From Acidobacteriota bacterium (GTDB taxonomy: Bacteria; Acidobacteriota; Terriglobia; Acidiferrales; UBA7541): a DNA stretch of 45,038 nt. The notes beneath the pieces are model-generated. The model worked only from the letters and a program-made list of their open reading frames with translations, was not told the origin of the DNA and did not search any database. The stretch covers positions 1-45,038 of the forward strand of contig QHYZ01000117.1 in the NCBI GenBank assembly GCA_003225295.1, written 5' to 3'. The translations under genes were made by a program, and so were the position numbers. Shown piece after piece: positions 33,704-42,301 of the stretch. The stretch's first letter is position 1, and every line of letters starts with the position of its first letter.

Positions 33704-34267
33704 ATGACGACCAAAGAAGCGATTGCCGCGGGCAAGACGCGGATGGAAAAGGCGGTCGAGGATTTTCGCAAGGAATTGGGAACGGTGCGCACCGGGCGCG
33801 CCAATGCTTCGATTCTGGACGCCATCCGCGTGGATTATCACGGCACACCCATGCCCGTGAATCAACTCGGCACGGTGACGGTGCCGGAGGCGACGCTACT
33901 CGTGATTTCGCCGTGGGACCCGAGCGCGGTGCCGTTGATCGACAAAGCCATCCGGACTTCGGACCTGGGGCTGAATCCCACAAACGACGGCAAGGTGGTG
34001 CGCGTGCCGATGCCGCCGCCGACCGAAGAGCGGCGCAAAGAGATCGTGAAACACCTGCACAAGGTGCTGGAGAATCACCGCACGGCGGTGCGCAATATCC
34101 GCCGTGACGTCAAGGAAGCGATTGACAAGCTGGAGAAGGACAAGAAAATCAGCCAGGATGAACAGAAACGGGCGCTGGACGAGATGGAAAAAATTTCGCA
34201 CGCGGAGACCAAGAAGATCGAAGATTTGTCCGCCGCCAAAGAGAAGGAAATTCTTGAGCTCAAGTAG
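33704..34267 (+). CDS. frr: Ribosome recycling factor
   Basis: A 187-residue factor that splits post-termination ribosomes together with EF-G. Conserved segments are RMEKAVEDFRKELGTVRTGRANASILDAIRVDYHGTPMPVNQLGTVTVPEA near 11-62, NPTNDGKVVRVPMPPPTEERRKEIVK near 96-122, and AVRNIRRDVKEAIDKLEKDKKISQDEQKRALDEMEKI near 130-168. The length matches E. coli RRF (185). The ATG at 33704 follows AAGGA. It is the last gene of the translation cluster. The frequent uppS-cdsA genes do not follow; a leftward gene begins instead. Confidence 0.97.
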   Translation: MTTKEAIAAGKTRMEKAVEDFRKELGTVRTGRANASILDAIRVDYHGTPMPVNQLGTVTVPEATLLVISPWDPSAVPLIDKAIRTSDLGLNPTNDGKVVRVPMPPPTEERRKEIVKHLHKVLENHRTAVRNIRRDVKEAIDKLEKDKKISQDEQKRALDEMEKISHAETKKIEDLSAAKEKEILELK

Positions 34268-34277
34268 CTTGTAGACG

Positions 34278-34382
34278 TCAGCTCTCCGTTTCGGGGCCAG
34301 CGGAAACCAAGGCGTATTTCTTGCCGATCACCTGAAGCAGCGTCTCTTCGACCGCCGGGGCGTCCCGGGTGCGGTGTGCCAC
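34278..34382 (-). CDS. Possible 34-residue peptide downstream of the DUF3857 gene
   Basis: A GTG at 34382 lies within a base or two of the upstream stop (TAATGTG) and opens a 34-codon frame reading AHRTRDAPAVEETLLQVIG and then KKYALVSAGPETES. The amphipathic, protein-like sequence and the coupled position suggest a real peptide or the tail of a truncated gene. No family is recognised. An ATG two bases away opens a different, less protein-like frame. Confidence 0.3.
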   Translation of the reverse strand: MAHRTRDAPAVEETLLQVIGKKYALVSAGPETES

Positions 34383-34383
34383 A

Positions 34384-36411
34384 TTAGGGTTTGGCTGGCT
34401 GGGGTGACCAGGTGGATTCGGCGGGAGGGGATTCCGGGCGGTCGACAGTGAAGTCCTGGGCTTGGTCGTTTAGTACGGCGCGAAGGAAGGCGCTGTAGTC
34501 GCCGGCGCGCTCCGCGGGGACTTCCCTCAGCACAAAGTGGATGTGCCGAGAAGCGATGACCGTCGGTCCTTTCGCGGAGTACTGCGATACAAAGGTCGCA
34601 TAATCGCGCTGGACGGAAGTGCCGGTCGGCGCAGTGACCATCGTCCCGGGGGGAAGATGCAGCGTCATGTGCGTCTCGACTTCCAGAGGCGCGCCGAGTT
34701 CGATCGGTGACGCCACCGCTCCTGCGGCTGGTTTCGCGGGGGGATCGGGCAAGCCGAGCTGGGGAAGCAGTGCGGGGATGCGCACCGGCTTCTTCGACCA
34801 GTCCACAAATTTGGGCATACTGATCTCGTAATCGACCGTGAAAGGCTCGCGGGTGGCGTACGGATCGGACGCGTTGACGCTGCTCACCTGCCCGCGGAAG
34901 CCGTCGGAAATAGAGAGAAGCTGCGCCAGGTCCTTCCACTTTTCTTTTGGCGATTGGTGAAAGGCCACGCGAAGAACGAGTTCGTTGTCGCCGCGCATAG
35001 AGTAATGAACCTTGGCGGTGAGGTTGCCGCGGGCGGCGAGGGTGGCGTCTACGCTGACGAATTGCTTGGCGGGGATAGGCGATTCCCCGGGCACGGGAAG
35101 CCAGGTAGTGAGAAAGATATCCGTCGGCGTCGCTTCCCAAGGAGGATGCAGGTACAGCACCTCCACACCACGCAGGTTCGAGGGGATTGCCTGAAACGGC
35201 GCCACGTCGAGTGTCGGATCGAGCCAGATTGTCTGCTGGTGATCAACTGCCGCGACAAGAAGGTGCGTGAAAGGCGAGGGCCTTGGGTATTGCTTTTCTG
35301 TGGGTTTCGGCGCTCCGCCCAACCCACCGATTGCAACTAGGCCAGCGGACCTGCAAAGTGTCGTAAAGAGATTGAACTTGTCCTCGGCCGTCGCGTAGCC
35401 AGAGGAGAGAATCTCGTTCGCTGGTCGACCATGGAAACCTGTGGAACCAAGTGGAAGGTCGATGGTGGAGACCTTCTGCGAAACAAAGTCGTAGATGGCT
35501 TCAATCTTCTCTCCGCGTGTTTTCGCAGCAAGGGTTAACTCGGCAGCGCGTTTCGCCACTTCTGCTGGGGGATTTTCAGCCGCCAGGAGAGCCCTGCCAA
35601 GGCTCAGGGATAGCCCCTGCCAGGATTTGAAGGTGGTGAGAACTATGTCTGGTTCGGCCTCCATGGTTTCCAATGCCGCATCAGAATTGGATTGCGCGGT
35701 GTACTTCCAACGGTAGAGCACTCGCGCGTCCGTGCGATTTTCGGATGCAACGATTTCGTAAGGGAATTCGGGTGCAACGTGCAGCTGAACCTTCTGCCAG
35801 GCGGGCACGTCGATCTCGAAGAGTTCCTGGGAGACGACTCCGGAGCGGTCGAAAGAGTGGTCGAGCCAGAAGTCGGGGGCCAGGGGGCGTTGCTTGGTGA
35901 CAGTGATGACGCGGTATTCGAGGATGTCGGCGGGTTCGAGGCCGAGGATACGGACGGATTTGACGCGCACATCTTGGTAGGCGGGGGCGTTGATGACCGC
36001 GGAATTGGGATGGTCGATGATGGCGCTGGGCAGGATGTCGGCGGTGCCGCCGCTGGCATGGATGATGTGAACGAGCGGAATATCCACGGATTCGAAAGAG
36101 CGGTTGTAGTCGAAGTTGAGGCGGGCGAACTGGCGAACGCCTAGTTCGCTGTTGATGTGTACTCGGGCGTGCACTTCCTTGCGGCTATCGCCGCTGGCTT
36201 CGAAGCGGCAGCGGGTTTCGAGCAGCTCGATGTGTGCGGGGTTCTCGGTTTTCTCGGGCGGGGCGGTTTTCTCGGCCTTTTTGTCGGCGCGCTTTTCGAC
36301 TGGCTTTTGAGCCGGCTCTTGGGCGGGGGAAACGCAAACGAGCGCAAGGAGTAGCAACAGCGAAGATATCCGCAAACAAGGAAAAGGCCCGGAAAGGCTC
36401 GGTGTGGTCAC
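34384..36411 (-). CDS. Exported DUF3857 / transglutaminase-like protein lacking the catalytic cysteine
   Basis: About 675 residues. A signal sequence (ISSLLLLLALVCVSPAQ) is followed by a Lys/Glu/Pro-rich linker, a DUF3857 beta domain (about 65-230), a transglutaminase-like domain (about 285-420) and a C-terminal beta region. In related proteins the catalytic motif is usually YGDCKDK. Here the aligned stretch is GYATAEDKFNLFTTLCRSAG, with alanine in place of cysteine. The later histidine (FTHLLVAAV) and aspartate (TIWLDPTLD) remain. The enzyme is therefore likely a binding fold rather than a transglutaminase or protease. The open frame extends to 36912, overlapping the divergent M28 gene. A GTG at 36411 just before the signal sequence is the likelier start, but this is uncertain. 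Confidence 0.78.
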   Translation of the reverse strand: MTTPSLSGPFPCLRISSLLLLLALVCVSPAQEPAQKPVEKRADKKAEKTAPPEKTENPAHIELLETRCRFEASGDSRKEVHARVHINSELGVRQFARLNFDYNRSFESVDIPLVHIIHASGGTADILPSAIIDHPNSAVINAPAYQDVRVKSVRILGLEPADILEYRVITVTKQRPLAPDFWLDHSFDRSGVVSQELFEIDVPAWQKVQLHVAPEFPYEIVASENRTDARVLYRWKYTAQSNSDAALETMEAEPDIVLTTFKSWQGLSLSLGRALLAAENPPAEVAKRAAELTLAAKTRGEKIEAIYDFVSQKVSTIDLPLGSTGFHGRPANEILSSGYATAEDKFNLFTTLCRSAGLVAIGGLGGAPKPTEKQYPRPSPFTHLLVAAVDHQQTIWLDPTLDVAPFQAIPSNLRGVEVLYLHPPWEATPTDIFLTTWLPVPGESPIPAKQFVSVDATLAARGNLTAKVHYSMRGDNELVLRVAFHQSPKEKWKDLAQLLSISDGFRGQVSSVNASDPYATREPFTVDYEISMPKFVDWSKKPVRIPALLPQLGLPDPPAKPAAGAVASPIELGAPLEVETHMTLHLPPGTMVTAPTGTSVQRDYATFVSQYSAKGPTVIASRHIHFVLREVPAERAGDYSAFLRAVLNDQAQDFTVDRPESPPAESTWSPQPAKP

Positions 36412-36504
36412 GAAAGGCAGTGTAGGGTGTGGGCGGGGACGGGTAAAGGTGAAAGGGAAGCCGGGTTGCGCGGTGGTGACCGGAGTGCAGCCTTCGACAG
36501 GTTT

Positions 36505-36540
36505 TCGAGTGCAAAAGCGGCAGCCAGCTGCCGCACTCGA
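36505..36540. repeat. REP-like nested palindrome in the divergent intergenic region
   Basis: TCGAGTGC (36505-36512) and GCACTCGA (36533-36540) are perfect reverse complements. Inside them GCGGCAGC (36517-36524) and GCTGCCGC (36527-36534) form a second perfect stem around CA. The two stems overlap by two bases, so they are alternatives or one stem with a bulge. It lies between the starts of the DUF3857 and M28 genes. Confidence 0.6.
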
Positions 36541-36619
36541 CCGAAACCGTTCTTCGGCCGGTGCGTCTCTAGAGCGTGATAGAGTCTCCTGTGCCCGGAA
36601 GGCGTGAGGGAGAAGGCAG

Positions 36620-38152
36620 ATGCGACGTATCTTGGCCAGAGTGGCGGTGGTGGCACTCGGATTTTCTTGGGGCGGAGCGGGGATGGCGCGGGCGGATAAT
36701 CGGCCCGCCCCGAAGGGCCCAGATGAGGATGGCACGAAGCCGGCGCTCGTGAAGATTGCAGGCGAAGCGATGATCGATTCGCACGCTTTCCAATACCTCA
36801 CCGAGCTGAGCGACGACATCGGCTCACGGGTGACGGGGTCGCCGGCTGATAGAAAGGCCGAACAGTGGGGCGTAGCCAAGATGAAAGCCATGGGCCTCGA
36901 AAACGTGCACACGGAAAAATATCAGCTTTGGCGCGGATGGACGCGGGGCATGGCGCAAGGGGAATTGCTCGAACCGATTCGCAGGCCGCTGCATGTGGAT
37001 GCCATGGGCTGGACGGGGTCGACGCCCGCAGGGGGCGCGGAAGGCCAGGTGGTAACCGCGAATCTCTTCGATATCGAGGAAGAGGTCAAACACGCTTCAC
37101 GGCTTGCCGGGAAGATTGTGCTGGTGATCATGCAGGGTGCGCCAAAGAAAAATGAAGATTCCCTGTTTGCCATCTTCGGAGATTTCCTGAAGGCGGCCGG
37201 CAAGGCCGGGGCAGTGGCGGTGATCGGAGGCCAGGCGGGGTCGAAAGCTTCGGGAATGAACCTTACGCACACGGGCATTCTCGGATTCGACGCCGATTTC
37301 TCCATCCCGGTCTTGTCGATGACCGCCGAGGATCAAGGGCAGCTCGAACGGTACGTCGAGAGCGGAAAAAAGGTGCTGGTGCGCTTCAACGTTCAAAACA
37401 CGTTTTCAAACGGGCCAGCGGAATCGGCCAATGTGGTCGGAGAGATTCGCGGGCGCGAAAGCCCGGAGCAGGTGCTGGTCGTCGGGGCGCACCTGGATTC
37501 CTGGGATCTCTCGGAGGGAACCACGGACAACGGCACAGGCTCGGCGAGCGTATTGGGCTCGGCGGAAGCGATTGTGCGCTCCGGCATGAGACCGCGGCGG
37601 ACCATCCGCTTTGTATTGTTTACGGGTGAGGAAGAGGGGCTGGACGGTTCGTTTGCTTACATGAAGCAACATCAATCGGAGATAGCCAATCATTTGGGCA
37701 ACCTGGTGCTGGATGATGGGCAGGGGCCGGTGAAGGAGTTCATGCTGGGAGGCCGCGACGATCTGGTGGCGAGCTTCCGGCCTTTCGCCCAGTCGCTAGG
37801 GTCGATTGGTAAGATTCCCGTGAACGACAAGGTTGAGAGCGGGACCGACACGCTGCCTTTCTCAATGGCTGGCTTACCGGGAATCAACATGAATCAGGAT
37901 TCGCCGGACTACAAATATACGCACCACTCGTCGGCCGATGCGCTGGAAGCGGTAAAGCCGGAAGTGCTGGCGCAAAATGCCATGCTGATGGCGCTTACGG
38001 CCTATTGGATCGCCGACCGGCCGGAGCGTTTTGCTTCGCCCTGGCCTGCGGAAAAAACCGCCAAGATGCTACGCGCGCAGCACCAGTACGAGATGCTGAA
38101 CGCCTTTCACATTTGGCCCTTTGGGGACCTCGGGGCGGAGGGCAAGGAATAG
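36620..38152 (+). CDS. Secreted M28 family zinc peptidase (carboxypeptidase Q-like)
   Basis: A 510-residue exported peptidase. The signal peptide (MRRILARVAVVALGFSWGGAGMARA) is followed by a helical lead-in with LSDDIGSRVTGSPAD. A protease-associated insert comes next (about 125-265; RLAGKIVLVIMQGAPKK and AVAVIGGQAGS). The catalytic zinc core is GAHLDSWDLSEGTTDNGTGSA (about 292-312; His and Asp ligands), FTGEEEGLDGS (about 335; general-base and metal glutamates), VLDDGQGP (about 363) and YTHHSSADALE (about 435). The pattern resembles plasma glutamate carboxypeptidase/aminopeptidase enzymes. Unlike the peptidase at 2945-4819 it has no PDZ domain. The large permease gene follows after 102 bases on the same strand, and whether they form an operon is not clear. 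Confidence 0.92.
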   Translation: MRRILARVAVVALGFSWGGAGMARADNRPAPKGPDEDGTKPALVKIAGEAMIDSHAFQYLTELSDDIGSRVTGSPADRKAEQWGVAKMKAMGLENVHTEKYQLWRGWTRGMAQGELLEPIRRPLHVDAMGWTGSTPAGGAEGQVVTANLFDIEEEVKHASRLAGKIVLVIMQGAPKKNEDSLFAIFGDFLKAAGKAGAVAVIGGQAGSKASGMNLTHTGILGFDADFSIPVLSMTAEDQGQLERYVESGKKVLVRFNVQNTFSNGPAESANVVGEIRGRESPEQVLVVGAHLDSWDLSEGTTDNGTGSASVLGSAEAIVRSGMRPRRTIRFVLFTGEEEGLDGSFAYMKQHQSEIANHLGNLVLDDGQGPVKEFMLGGRDDLVASFRPFAQSLGSIGKIPVNDKVESGTDTLPFSMAGLPGINMNQDSPDYKYTHHSSADALEAVKPEVLAQNAMLMALTAYWIADRPERFASPWPAEKTAKMLRAQHQYEMLNAFHIWPFGDLGAEGKE

Positions 38153-38254
38153 GGGGGTTCGACAAGGAGGAGACGATTCGTCAGGGACGGAAAGCCTTGC
38201 GGTGATGCCCCGGGATTTGGTTGGCAGGGCTTCAGGAGAAGACGGAACGGCCAT

Positions 38255-40729
38255 ATGGAAACATTCTGGCAAGACATTCGGCATGGCCTGCGCGTGTTGC
38301 GCAAGAGCCCTGGTTTCAGCGCCGTTGCGGTGTTGTCACTGGCGCTGGGGATCGGGGCAAACACCACTATCTTCACCGTCGTGAATGCGATCCTGCTGCA
38401 TCCCTTGCCGGTGAAGGACATTTCACAGTTGGTGGAGTTGGACACCATCGATACCAAAACCAAAGTAGGTTTTGCCAACGCCACCAAAATTGGGATGTCC
38501 TTTCCGAATTTTCAGGACTATCAGAAGCAGACGGAAGTCTTTTCCGGTTTGTCATGCATCGTGCCGGTTCCGCTGACGTGGAGTGGCGGCTCGGAACCCC
38601 GGCAGGTCAACGGGCAAATGGTGAGCGCGAATTATTTCGATGCGCTGGGCCTGCAGCCCGTGGCCGGACGGTTTTTTCTGCCTGATGAAGACACCAAGCT
38701 AAACGGGAACAACGTGGCGGTGATCAGTCACAGTTTTTGGGTCAATAGGCTGGGAGCGGACCCCACTGTTGTGGGCAAGAGCCTGACTCTGAACGCCATG
38801 CCGTACACCGTGGTGGGAGTAACCCCCCAGGGATTCAAAGGGACATTCACGTTCGCGGGCGCGGAACAGATCTGGATTCCTTCGAGCATGTATCCGCAGG
38901 TCTTGGCCGGTCTGAACAAGGAGTTTTTTAATGACCGGCGATTTCTGGGAATCTTTTCGGTTGGCCGGCTCAAGCCCGGAGTTGGTCAGGAATCGGCCGG
39001 GGCTTTGCTGAAGACCATGGCCTCGCAGTTGGAAGCGGAATATCCCAAAGACAACGGCGGGCGCAGCGTGGTGCTGACGCCCCTGGCGGATGCGGCGGTG
39101 GGCGCGAATCAGCACGATCAGGTGGCGCTGGCCGGCACCATGATGATGACCGTCGTGGGAGTGGTGCTTCTGATTGCCTGCGTCAACCTGGCAAATCTTT
39201 TGCTGGCGAGAGCCGCGCAGCGTGAAAGGGAAATGGGGCTGCGAGCTGCTCTGGGAGCCAGCCGGCACCGCCTCATGCGGCAAATGTTGACCGAGTGCAT
39301 TCTATTGTCGCTGCTCGGCGGCGCGGTGGGTTTAGCCATTGCTTACGTGGGCCGAAGTGTGCTGTGGTCGTTCTGGCCGCCATTCATTCAGCAGAATGAC
39401 CTGGATCTCTCGCTTGATTCGCACGTTTTACTGTTCACCATGGGCATCTCATTGTTCACCGGCGTGCTCTTTGGGGTTGCCCCGGCATTGAAAGCGTTTG
39501 TGCCTGACGTGATGGAAACACTCAAACTGGGCGGGCGCGGAGGATCGCTCGGCTGGGGAAGGAACAGTTTGCGCAGCCTGCTGGTTGTTTCAGAAATCGC
39601 GCTTTCGCTGGTGGCGCTGGTCGGCGCAGGACTCTTTATCCGCAGCATGCGCGACGCGCAGCGGATCGATCCCGGCTTCGAATCGAAGAATCTGTTCATG
39701 ATGGCATTCGATCTCGGCGCGCTGCACTACCAGGAAGGACGAGCGCAGGAATTCTTTCGCGCGGCTGTCGAACGCGCGAATTCGACGCCCGGCGTGAAAT
39801 CCGCCGCGATCGCTTCAAACTTTCCCCTCGGCGGCGGTTTCGCGAGAACGGTTTTTCCCGAGGGAGAGGACGAAACGACCGGGTATCGCGGCACGTTGAC
39901 GCAACTCGACGATATCACTTCAGGATTTTTCGATGCTCTTAAGATTCCGCTGCTGAAGGGGCGGGTCTTCAGCGATTCCGACCGCAAGGGTACCACGCCC
40001 GTCGTGGTCATCAATGAAGCCATGGCCAAACACTTCTGGCCGAACCAGGAAGCCGTCGGCAAACGGTTTCATTTCTTTGGCGATCCCACCTTGCGGGAGG
40101 TCGTGGGGGTCGTGGGAAACACGGTGATCAATAACATCGGGGAAGTGCCCGTGCCGCTCGCCTATCTGTCTATCAGGCAGGATTATTCGCCAGCCGTTAC
40201 TCTGCAGGTGCGCACGACGGGAAGCCCGGAGGCACTGATCGGCGGCGTTCGCGCGCAAATTCAGTCGCTGGATCCGAATCTGGCGATCACCAATGTACAG
40301 ACGATTAGCGAGATTATGGATCAGGGACTGTGGGCGCCACGGATGGGCGCGGCGCTGCTGACGCTATTTGGAGGCCTGGCTCTGGTGCTGGCGGCGATCG
40401 GCGTTTACGGAGTGCTGTCCTACTCGGTGAATCAGCAGACCCGCGAGATCGGGATACGCATGGCCATGGGTGCGGAACGCGCGCACGTGCTGCGTCTGGT
40501 GGTGGGCCAGGGTTTGCGGCTGGCGGGAGTAGGCGTGTTGCTGGGAGTCATCGTGGCCGTGGCGGTCATGCGTCAGCTTTCCGGTTTGTTGTTTGGCGTA
40601 AGTGCTTACGATCCAATGACTTTTGCGGCCGTGGCCGTACTCCTGGTGCTGGTGGCTTTTCTGGCCTGTTATATCCCAGCCCGTCGGGCCACCTGCGTTA
40701 ACCCGCTGGTGGCCCTTCGACACGAATGA
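38255..40729 (+). CDS. Large ABC-type permease with duplicated MacB-PCD/FtsX domains (ADOP family)
   Basis: An 824-residue membrane protein. It begins METFWQDIRHGLRVLRKSPGFSAVAVLSLALGIGANTTIFTVVNAI, the hallmark start of the Acidobacterial duplicated orphan permease family, and includes one helix at about 20-45. A periplasmic PCD domain (about 50-275) precedes a first FtsX set of helices (about 285-415; coupling motif QREREMGLRAALGASRHRLMRQMLTE). A second copy follows: helix near 440-465, PCD about 470-685 and three helices about 695-815 with coupling motif NQQTREIGIRMAMGAERAHVLRLV. It ends in a typical LVALRHE tail. No ATPase gene is adjacent, matching the orphan character. The substrate is unknown. 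Confidence 0.93.
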   Translation: METFWQDIRHGLRVLRKSPGFSAVAVLSLALGIGANTTIFTVVNAILLHPLPVKDISQLVELDTIDTKTKVGFANATKIGMSFPNFQDYQKQTEVFSGLSCIVPVPLTWSGGSEPRQVNGQMVSANYFDALGLQPVAGRFFLPDEDTKLNGNNVAVISHSFWVNRLGADPTVVGKSLTLNAMPYTVVGVTPQGFKGTFTFAGAEQIWIPSSMYPQVLAGLNKEFFNDRRFLGIFSVGRLKPGVGQESAGALLKTMASQLEAEYPKDNGGRSVVLTPLADAAVGANQHDQVALAGTMMMTVVGVVLLIACVNLANLLLARAAQREREMGLRAALGASRHRLMRQMLTECILLSLLGGAVGLAIAYVGRSVLWSFWPPFIQQNDLDLSLDSHVLLFTMGISLFTGVLFGVAPALKAFVPDVMETLKLGGRGGSLGWGRNSLRSLLVVSEIALSLVALVGAGLFIRSMRDAQRIDPGFESKNLFMMAFDLGALHYQEGRAQEFFRAAVERANSTPGVKSAAIASNFPLGGGFARTVFPEGEDETTGYRGTLTQLDDITSGFFDALKIPLLKGRVFSDSDRKGTTPVVVINEAMAKHFWPNQEAVGKRFHFFGDPTLREVVGVVGNTVINNIGEVPVPLAYLSIRQDYSPAVTLQVRTTGSPEALIGGVRAQIQSLDPNLAITNVQTISEIMDQGLWAPRMGAALLTLFGGLALVLAAIGVYGVLSYSVNQQTREIGIRMAMGAERAHVLRLVVGQGLRLAGVGVLLGVIVAVAVMRQLSGLLFGVSAYDPMTFAAVAVLLVLVAFLACYIPARRATCVNPLVALRHE

Positions 40730-41352
40730 GCGATTTCCCATTCGAAAAGGTCAGTTTGGCTGTTTCGAAACTAGCTCATTCTAAACAACTTGTTCCGTTT
40801 TTCGAGCCAGTTGAGGATTTCCCCATGCCAGCGGCTATGGTACACTGATGCGGGTAGAAAAGGCCGGGCGGCGAAGCCGTCTGGCATGGCGGGTGCCGAA
40901 AACACCAAAAGTGCGCGACGATTTCCACCGTTGGAATTCGAAAGATTTGACAGCGCGCATTTTCTTTCCTATACTTCGGTGTTTGTCAGGGACGCTTTTT
41001 TACCTGAGTGGGGCGGCTCCAGATGGTTTGGAGTCGTTGAGTTGGAAGGGAATTATCTTCGGTCCCGGAACAAAGTAAGACGGAATGGGACAGAAGAGCG
41101 GCCGGAATGGGGCGCCAGCCCCGCAAAGCCGAGTAAGCCTCTCCGAACTGAATCCAAGGGATTAGTTCTACTTCTTGGAGTGCGTACGGAGTTTCTTGCT
41201 GGTGGTATCTCCGGATTCGCAGTAGACCTTTCAGCACTGGGACTGCGCTCTCGCGCCATTTTGTCTGCGCGCCTTGCGGGAGCCGCGCATCCCCGGCGCA
41301 TCCATTTCGGATGCTCTCGGGATGAAAAATTACGCGCGATAGAGGGACGACT
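40730..41352. other. Intergenic region and long leader of the str operon
   Basis: No gene is supported. The only long frame (40790-41377) has non-protein-like composition and runs into rpsL. A TTCGAA...TTCGAA repeat near 40742-40770 lies just after the permease stop. The strong promoter at 40947-40975 gives rpsL an untranslated leader of about 370 bases, which contains GC-rich stems (GGGGC/GCCCC near 41106-41118) but no recognisable riboswitch. Confidence 0.5.
40947..40975 (+). promoter_or_regulatory. Sigma-70-type promoter of the str operon
   Basis: TTGACA (40947-40952) and TATACT (40970-40975) are separated by exactly 17 bases, close to the ideal. It is the best promoter in the window and points to rpsL. 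The predicted start is near 40982. A weaker TG-extended TACACT (40841-40846) lies upstream. Confidence 0.75.
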
Positions 41353-41739
41353 GTGCCGACGTTTTCACAATTGGTAAGGATGGGACGTGAAGCGGTGCGC
41401 ATGAAGACCAAGTCGCCCGCGCTGGCGGGCTGCCCGGAGAAGCGCGGCGTATGCATTCGCGTGTACACGCAAACGCCTAAGAAACCGAACTCCGCGCTGC
41501 GGAAAGTGGCGCGCGTTCGCTTGACGAATTCGATTGAGGTGACCACTTATATTCCCGGCGTCGGCCACAATTTGCAGGAGCACTCCATCGTGCTGGTGCG
41601 GGGTGGCCGCGTGAAGGACCTGCCGGGGGTGCGGTATCACATCGTGCGCGGGACGCTGGACGCCGCGGGCGTGGAGAACCGCAAGCAGGGACGATCAAAA
41701 TACGGCGCCAAGCGGCCCAAGGCCGCGCAGGCGAAGTAA
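41353..41739 (+). CDS. rpsL: Ribosomal protein S12
   Basis: A 128-residue small-subunit protein controlling decoding accuracy. It has the full family sequence: [51 protein letters not shown] (about 24-60) and [24 protein letters not shown] near 83-108. The lysines in TPKKPNSAL and GRVKDLPG, and the proline next to the latter, are where streptomycin-resistance changes occur, and all are wild type. The start is GTG after GAGGGACG. It opens the str operon. Confidence 0.98.
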   Translation: MPTFSQLVRMGREAVRMKTKSPALAGCPEKRGVCIRVYTQTPKKPNSALRKVARVRLTNSIEVTTYIPGVGHNLQEHSIVLVRGGRVKDLPGVRYHIVRGTLDAAGVENRKQGRSKYGAKRPKAAQAK

Positions 41740-41795
41740 GGGTGCAGGCTTAGCGCTTGCGCATGGAACGATTTTCGAAGGAGCGATAAAGAGCA

Positions 41796-42266
41796 ATGCC
41801 ACGCAAAGGACTCATTTTCCGGCGAACGCAAGCGACCGATCCGGTCTACGCCAGCGACATCGTGGAGAAGTTCATCTGTTCGATGATGTGGGAAGGCAAG
41901 AAGTCGACGGCGCAGCGCGTGTTTTACGGCGCGATGGATCAGGTGGCCAAGAAGACCAACGACGATGCGCTGAAAATTTTCAAGAAAGCCATCGAGAACG
42001 TGAAGCCGTTGCTGGAAGTAAAGACGCGGCGCGTGGGGGGCGCGAACTATCAGGTTCCGGTGGAAGTGAACCCGTTCCGCAGGCAGTCGCTGGCGATTCG
42101 CTGGCTGCTGCAGTATTCGCGGGAGCGCGCCGGCAAGACCATGGTAGACAAGCTCGCGGATGAATTGATCGATGCGGCGAATGCGCGCGGCGGGGCCATG
42201 AAGAAGAAAGAAGATGTGCACCGCATGGCGGAAGCGAACAAGGCGTTCGCGCATTATCGGTGGTAG
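41796..42266 (+). CDS. rpsG: Ribosomal protein S7
   Basis: A 156-residue primary 16S rRNA-binding protein that nucleates the 30S head. It starts MPRKGLIFRRTQATDPVYASDIVEKFICSMMWEGKKSTAQRVFYGAMDQV and contains IENVKPLLEVKTRRVGGANYQVPVEVNP near 67-94 and the C-terminal MAEANKAFAHYRW. It follows rpsL after 56 bases with GAAGGAG upstream. In E. coli S7 represses the str operon from the rpsL-rpsG gap. Whether the short gap here carries that site cannot be judged by eye. Confidence 0.97.
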   Translation: MPRKGLIFRRTQATDPVYASDIVEKFICSMMWEGKKSTAQRVFYGAMDQVAKKTNDDALKIFKKAIENVKPLLEVKTRRVGGANYQVPVEVNPFRRQSLAIRWLLQYSRERAGKTMVDKLADELIDAANARGGAMKKKEDVHRMAEANKAFAHYRW

Positions 42267-42301
42267 GCGTTTCATAAACCAGAGGATTTCTAAAAGAGAT
42301 T

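Noticed and set aside
36412-36912. 167-residue extension of the DUF3857 protein
   Set aside because: It overlaps the divergent M28 gene and covers the REP-like palindrome, and the signal peptide would then be internal.
41100-41150. c-di-GMP riboswitch suggested by GCAAAGCC near 41117
   Set aside because: Only that short string resembles the class; the surrounding stems and tetraloop receptor could not be found.
40790-41377. 195-residue frame upstream of rpsL
   Set aside because: It contains the strong promoter, runs into rpsL in another frame and has a basic, non-protein-like composition with no ribosome-binding site.
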